Positions 59,604-64,000 of a stretch of DNA of 64,000 nucleotides are shown in pieces (position 1 is the first letter of the stretch; every line of letters starts with the position of its first letter). The notes under the pieces were generated by a model. The model did no database searches, had not been told where the DNA came from, and was given only the letters and a program-made list of their open reading frames with translations. Source of the DNA: Halalkalicoccus paucihalophilus (GTDB taxonomy: Archaea > Halobacteriota > Halobacteria > Halobacteriales > Halalkalicoccaceae); NCBI RefSeq assembly GCF_001593955.1, contig NZ_LTAZ01000017.1, positions 186,001 to 250,000 of the forward strand, given 5' to 3'. Made by a program: the position numbers and the translations under genes.

Positions 59604-60137
59604 TCATCCATGAGTGATTAACGATTCGGTGTCACTGTCACCTATGGTGAGCTGACAGTCGCCACAACCCACAAAAACCTGCTCTCTACAACCCGAGTTC
59701 TCCCGAACGTAGGCCTCAGTAAGAATCCCACTCTCAACAAAGAAATCCTGCAGCCCAACACCCTGATACCCACCAGGACCAAGCCGAAACTCCGGGTCCC
59801 GAAGAGAGTTCTCAAGCAGTTCAATAACGGCGTTAGCCTCGAGCAACCGGACCTCCCGAATCGGCGTCCGGATCTTCAGCGCACGAATTTCTTCACGAGC
59901 CTCATCAACGAACGACCCCGGGATAACGACGAAATAGATGTTATCGATGCCTCGCCGTTGAAGCTTGCCAATATGCTGATTGATGTAATCCTCAAACTGC
60001 CGTTCGTTTCCCGTTCGTAGCCGATACGGTTCAGCACTCGATTTGGCATCGTAAATAACCGCGTAACTACTGTCATTCCCCCGGTAGATGGAAATTCCAT
60101 CCGGATTACGGCTACTCCCTTGCCCGAAATATCGTCA
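59604..60137 (-). pseudogene. 5'-truncated PD-(D/E)XK restriction nuclease domain
   Basis: Open minus-strand frame from a TAG-TGA pair at about 60138 down to 59604 with no start codon. It encodes FGQGSSRNPDGISIYRGNDS, SYAVIYDAKSSAEPYRL, then RQFEDYINQHIGKLQRRGID and NIYFVVIPGSFVDEARE. PD...DAK is the catalytic PD-(D/E)XK set of FokI/AlwI-like type IIS nucleases, here preceding the type IIG gene on the same strand. About 178 aa remain. The DNA-recognition domain is lost, so this is a dead or orphan cleavage domain. Confidence 0.7.
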
Positions 60138-60292
60138 CTAGCCTTAGTCGCTGCAACTGCCGCGTCAAACTAAGCCATTTGATCAAGATAACACCTAGTC
60201 TCTGGGATAAATAGTCAAGATAGGAGTCAAACAGGGGACGCTAAATCAGTCAACATGGGTTCTTAATATCTCGCTCCGTAATCCAAATAGAT
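60138..60292. promoter_or_regulatory. Promoter region of the GmrSD-type gene
   Basis: TTCTTAATATCTCGC (about 60260-60274) lies about 25 nt before the ATG at 60293, as expected for a leaderless TATA box. No gene seen. Confidence 0.4.
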
Positions 60293-61945
60293 ATGAGTGA
60301 GTCAATCGAGCAACTCTTGAACAAAATCGAAAACAGAGAGTTAGTGCTCCCTGAATTCCAGCGTGAGTTTACATGGTCACATGAGCAAGCAAAACTGCTA
60401 GTGGATTCTCTCATGGAAGGCTATCCGACTGGCTCACTTCTACTATGGAAAACCAATGAACCGCCTGCGTTGAAGAATATGCCTGACTATGAGCCAGATG
60501 GCCGTGTCGAAGTGTTACTGGACGGGCAACAGCGACTAACGGTCCTCTATCTTCTAGTCAAAGATAAAATTCCACCATACTATGCAGACCTTCCGAAAGA
60601 TCCGCGGAATCTCTACTACAATCTGGCTACTGGTAATCTCAAGTACTACAAAAAGAGTGAGATGAGTGGGGATCCACGGTGGGTACGAGTAGCAGATTGT
60701 TTTTCCTCGGAGAACGAACCAAACGTCAGTAGCATTGTCGATAACTTATTTGACGAAGACAAATTCGAGAAGTACACTAAATTCGATGAGAACCTCAATC
60801 AGTTAGAGGACATCATCGAAGAAGAAGTGCCGGTCATGTATGTGAAGGACGACGCTAGTCTAAAAGCTGCTTTGACGGTGTTCGATCGGGTCAATAGTCA
60901 AGGGACTCCACTTACCGAATCGGACATTGCGCTTGCTCATATGGTTAGTTCCTGGCCAGAAACGCGCCGTGTTTTCAAAGAGAAGCTTCAAGATTTGGAA
61001 CAAGAGGGCTTCGAATTTGATCTGCCGTTTTTAGCAAGAGGAATGAACGCAGTTATCAATTGCCGAGCGGAGTACAGCCAACTCCACGAGGTAAGTGAAG
61101 AGAGTTTGCGAAATGGGTGGGATGAACTTACGGAAATTCTGGACTATCTCATCAACATCCTTCGTCATCACGCATACATCTACACAACAGACGATCTCAA
61201 TACACCGAATGTTCTTATTCCGATGATAGCACATCTTTCCCGCCATAATAAGGAGTTCCGTTCAGAGAACGAGCGCAACATGATGTTATACTGGATGTAC
61301 GGAGCGCTACTTCTCCGTCGGTATAGTCGTTCTGTAGATGCTAATTTAGCACAAGATTTGAATGCACTTTCAGAAACAGAACCGCTCAAAGCCCTTGTAG
61401 CGACTCTCAAAGAAGAGGAAGGGGAGCCGACTGTGACAGCATCTAATTTAGATCTGCGTGCCGTCAATCACCCCCTGTACAATATGATGTGTATTGTTAT
61501 TCGTAGCCGAGGCGGTGTCGATTGGCGGAATGGGCTTGATCTATCCGAGCCCTATGGTAACTCGTATAAGATTGAACGGCATCATATCTTCCCGCGAAGT
61601 CGGTTGTCTGAGGCAGGATACGATACAGGCGATAACCATTACGACAAGAAGCGAGTGAATGAGATTGCTAATCGTGTCCCACTTACCAAATCCGGAAATA
61701 TCGGCATATTCAACGATCATCCGATCGACTATCTTCCGCAGGTAGAACGGAATTATCCTGATGCATTGGATACTCATATGGTACCTACTGATAGGGATCT
61801 CTGGGAAATAGACCAGTACGAAGAGTTCCTTGCTGCACGCCGAGATCTGATTGCAGCAGGAATTAATGACTATCTGGAGTCGCTTATTGGTGGAATCAAA
61901 CCGATAGAAGCAGAAACAATTGTGGAGACACCAGCCGATAGTTAG
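60293..61945 (+). CDS. GmrSD-type DUF262/HNH restriction-like protein (550 aa)
   Basis: N-terminal DUF262 (ParB-like NTPase, GmrS type): IENRELVLPEFQREFTWSHE, MEGYPTGSLLLWK, and the active DGQQRLTVLY (Asp77-Arg81). The C-terminal HNH nuclease (DUF1524/GmrD type) carries KIERHHIFPRSRLSEAGYD with HH-IFP, then NEIANRVPLTKSGNIGIFND. Fused S+D enzymes of this kind are type IV restriction systems that cut modified (for example glucosylated) DNA. Complete and intact-looking. It flanks the type IIG protein and strengthens the defence-island reading. Confidence 0.88.
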   Translation: MSESIEQLLNKIENRELVLPEFQREFTWSHEQAKLLVDSLMEGYPTGSLLLWKTNEPPALKNMPDYEPDGRVEVLLDGQQRLTVLYLLVKDKIPPYYADLPKDPRNLYYNLATGNLKYYKKSEMSGDPRWVRVADCFSSENEPNVSSIVDNLFDEDKFEKYTKFDENLNQLEDIIEEEVPVMYVKDDASLKAALTVFDRVNSQGTPLTESDIALAHMVSSWPETRRVFKEKLQDLEQEGFEFDLPFLARGMNAVINCRAEYSQLHEVSEESLRNGWDELTEILDYLINILRHHAYIYTTDDLNTPNVLIPMIAHLSRHNKEFRSENERNMMLYWMYGALLLRRYSRSVDANLAQDLNALSETEPLKALVATLKEEEGEPTVTASNLDLRAVNHPLYNMMCIVIRSRGGVDWRNGLDLSEPYGNSYKIERHHIFPRSRLSEAGYDTGDNHYDKKRVNEIANRVPLTKSGNIGIFNDHPIDYLPQVERNYPDALDTHMVPTDRDLWEIDQYEEFLAARRDLIAAGINDYLESLIGGIKPIEAETIVETPADS

Positions 61946-62108
61946 ACAACCTAACTCCCAGTCTACCAATAGCTGGTTTTGTTACTCAGACTACCCGCGA
62001 ATCCTTCTTGAACTCCGTGAGCGGAATCCAGGCAAGTTCGATCTCCGGACTGTCGAGAAGGTGTATTACCAGCAGTATCGAGATGCGTACGATGTCGGCC
62101 GCTGGTAA
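61946..62108 (+). pseudogene. C-terminal fragment, family not recognised
   Basis: Reads FCYSDYPRILLELRERNPGK, FDLRTVEKVYYQQYRDAYDV, GRW and a stop at 62108, after the stop of the GmrSD gene. It looks like a conserved charged C-terminal segment, but the start and N-terminus are missing. Confidence 0.4.
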
Positions 62109-62165
62109 GGAGCGTATCCGTTGATTAGGATAACAGAGGGGAGTCGCTCCTCAAGGAGAGTCTAC

Positions 62166-62206
62166 CTTGTGCAACACCTCGTACCCAAGGATGTTTGTTG
62201 CACAAG
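62166..62206. repeat. CTTGTGCAAC/GTTGCACAAG inverted repeat, copy 3
   Basis: Perfect 10-bp arms around 21 nt. It lacks the module repeat that follows copies 1 and 2, so the element can occur on its own. Confidence 0.7.
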
Positions 62207-62406
62207 GGCGACTACGCCAAGAGATAGCAGTCCGTGCGCACAGCCAGAGACGGGACAATCAATAGCTCTGTTGAATCATCAGACATAGTGTGGTTGGTCG
62301 ACGTTATTTAGTGACGAGACGGAAATGTGAAGGCGAGTTCGATCGGATATAGTCTCTTCCAGAGATATACCGAAACACTATCCGTGTGATGACTGGATGA
62401 GTTACT

Positions 62407-62595
62407 ATGGTTGAACGTCTTGAGCGGCCTAGTGTCGATCTCGTTCTCACGCTTGATGATCGGAACACGCCTTGATCGTGTGTCGGCGATGGCTGTGACG
62501 CTGATGCCGACTACTACGTGCTGACTGATGACGTGCTCTCAGCGTACACCTGCGAAGAGCATCTTGAGGGAACAGTCGAGCGGGTACAGGCTTAG
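62407..62595 (+). pseudogene. Nonsense-mutated copy of the 62-aa Cys/His protein
   Basis: MVERLERPSVDLVLTLDDRN, then a TGA at 62473 where the homologue at 29048 has Arg (CGA), then SCVGDGCDADADYYVLTDDV and LSAYTCEEHLEGTVERVQA. A single CGA-to-TGA change explains the break. Length and reading frame are otherwise kept. Confidence 0.8.
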
Positions 62596-62630
62596 GGGGC
62601 CGTTTTATCCGGAAAAGGAATACTAGTAGG

Positions 62631-63869
62631 CTACGAATCAGCCTCCTCAAGCGCCAGTATGACAGATTCATCAGCAAGTATTGAGTGTTTCTCAACCAAC
62701 ACAAGACCGTTGGTAACAATGGGATCGGAAAACTCCGTGTCCTCTGCGTCATCGACTTCCCAGCGAAGGGTGCCATCGTCGGCATCGAGTGCAATCGCTC
62801 TCCCCGCTTCTACGGTCCCGCGCTCGCTGAGGAAATCAGCAAATCCAGCTACGTGACTATAGAGGACACCATCAGCAACCGCTGGTGCCCCAACGACAAT
62901 GTCGCGCTCGAACAATGTCATCCACTGCTCGGTCCCAGTAGTCGCAGAAAGCGCGTACATCGCCGTTGCATCCTCACGGGCATAGTCGGTCAACCCGAAG
63001 TAGATCGTTTTATCGACGATTGCCGGTGCTGACGGAAACGCATACTCAGCCGGCCGATCGTTAACGGTAGCGACGTACTCCCATTGCTCAGAGCCATCAC
63101 TCGCCGACAGCGCACGCACGCCTGGCGAAAAAGTCACATAGACCGTGTCGTTCGCTACAGCGGGAGTCCGTCCACTGTCAGGGTTCCGCCACATTTCTTC
63201 ACCATCTGTGTCAATCGCGACCACCTCAGAACCGCCGATAAAGATGGTATCATTGGCAACTGCTGGTGCACTCGGTTCCTCCATATCGAGTGGTTGGGTC
63301 CACTGAACCGTTCCATCGGCCGTAGAAAGAGCAACTAACGATGAGGACGTCTCCTCGTCGTTAGCGTCAGATTCCTCAATGATCGAATACAGGTCGTCAC
63401 CAACCGTAGGCACGAATATCGATTGGAACTGTTCGTTGCGCCATCGTTCAGTGCCATCAGCTATTGACAGCGCGAGGAGACTCGACCAATTATTGCCGCC
63501 GACGGCAGCATAGATCGTTTCATCGCCGGCAGACAAACTCACTCTCGACCCTGCAGTCTGCACTCGCCACCGTTCGGATCCGTCTGCAAGCCGGATGGCT
63601 CGAATAGTGCCGGAATCTCCAATATAGGCACAGTCACCGACAACAACACCGCTACTGTTCCCTGTTACCGACCAGCGGGTTTGTACCGTATCTTTCGGTC
63701 CACTTGCGGCCGTAGAGGCTGTACGTGCGGCGTTGGCCCGCGGCTGAGGCCAGTCCGCACTTGGGTCTGCACTCGCGGTCCCGATGAACGCGCTGGCGGC
63801 AACGGCACCTCCACTCAATCGAAGGAAATCACGTCGATCAATCTTACTAACTGGCAGTTTTTGGCCCAC
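62631..63869 (-). CDS. Exported PQQ-type beta-propeller protein (412 aa)
   Basis: Tat signal (IDRRDFLRLSGGAVAASAFI) and repeated propeller blades with the PQQ-repeat pattern: AIRLADGSERWRVQ, ALSIADGTERWRNE, ALSTADGTVQWTQ, ALSASDGSEQWEY, ALSATTGTEQWMT, ALDADDGTLRWEV. About seven or eight blades, BamB-like, so a surface scaffold rather than an alcohol dehydrogenase, since no catalytic or calcium-binding motif is seen. TATAAATAAACTT-type promoter 15-30 nt upstream of the ATG at 63869. Confidence 0.85.
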   Translation of the reverse strand: MGQKLPVSKIDRRDFLRLSGGAVAASAFIGTASADPSADWPQPRANAARTASTAASGPKDTVQTRWSVTGNSSGVVVGDCAYIGDSGTIRAIRLADGSERWRVQTAGSRVSLSAGDETIYAAVGGNNWSSLLALSIADGTERWRNEQFQSIFVPTVGDDLYSIIEESDANDEETSSSLVALSTADGTVQWTQPLDMEEPSAPAVANDTIFIGGSEVVAIDTDGEEMWRNPDSGRTPAVANDTVYVTFSPGVRALSASDGSEQWEYVATVNDRPAEYAFPSAPAIVDKTIYFGLTDYAREDATAMYALSATTGTEQWMTLFERDIVVGAPAVADGVLYSHVAGFADFLSERGTVEAGRAIALDADDGTLRWEVDDAEDTEFSDPIVTNGLVLVEKHSILADESVILALEEADS

Positions 63870-64000
63870 GGTACTTCGATTCTCTCTATATAAATAAACT
63901 TAATCTTCAAATAGCTAAGGAATTACTGACGCGTCTTGCAATCCATAGCGCTCCCTTGTTTAGTCTGGAAGGCGTCAACCGTAACGTGAAGAACGTAGCC
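63870..64000. other. Promoter region and window end
   Basis: CTATATAAATAAACTTAATC at 63887-63906 is the TATA region of the propeller gene on the minus strand. Nothing else recognised before the window ends. Confidence 0.45.

Overview
This is haloarchaeal DNA (class Halobacteria), probably from a megaplasmid or another accessory replicon. The evidence is acidic proteins, twin-arginine signals on most exported proteins, leaderless-looking starts about 25-30 nt after TATA-like boxes, HTH_10 (Bat-type) regulators, IS200/IS605-family elements of haloarchaeal type, and many tiny Cys-rich zinc-finger proteins. I found no rRNA, tRNA, CRISPR array or intact replication initiator. A decayed MCM helicase relic at 34.8-35.4 kb and three to five copies of a plasmid-type zinc-finger/coiled-coil module fit a rearranged plasmid.

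Layout. 0-6.3 kb: the end of one module copy, an ABC ATPase relic, an MFS exporter, a frameshifted cbiL, and a zinc/manganese ABC importer whose ATPase has lost its signature motif and Walker B strand. 6.3-9.6 kb: an O-acyltransferase and a regulator/PIN pair whose PIN gene is split by a 332-bp IS605-type element. 9.6-17.9 kb: a complete poly-gamma-glutamate (PGA) locus with two exported PGA hydrolases, a double-length PgsC, PgsB and a CapA/PgsA lipoprotein, flanked by two copies of the same repeat. 18-24.5 kb: regulators, a 5'-truncated TnpB, small zinc proteins, and a second toxin-antitoxin pair whose PIN gene is split by a complete IS200/IS605 element (TnpA plus TnpB). 24.5-26.2 kb: module copy. 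26.6-29.2 kb: a regulator and a cytochrome P450. 29.2-37 kb: a decayed plasmid region with SWIM zinc-finger relics, two paralogous HTH_10 regulators around shared TGGTATACCA sites, a duplicated 330-bp block, an MCM relic and an intact VapBC pair.

37-48 kb: a metal-dependent hydrolase-family membrane protein, a dipeptide/oligopeptide ABC transporter (C-D-F-B-A order), a thioredoxin-like protein, an amidase, an RraA-like aldolase and a fumarylacetoacetate-hydrolase-family enzyme. Together these look like an uptake and catabolic island for an amide-containing organic substrate. 49.3-51.5 kb: the fullest module copy, with a divergent winged-helix regulator. 52-62 kb: a defence-like island made of an AT-rich three-gene operon of unknown proteins, a phosphatase plus three-TM membrane protein pair, a 1291-residue type IIG restriction-modification protein, an orphan PD-(D/E)XK nuclease fragment, and a GmrSD-type DUF262/HNH enzyme. 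62-64 kb: a nonsense-mutated zinc mini-protein and an exported PQQ-type beta-propeller.

The best candidates for undescribed biology are the AT-rich operon at 52.1-54.4 kb, the phosphatase/TM pair next to it, and the multi-copy module with its conserved non-coding 3' region, whose copies border several of the gene cassettes.
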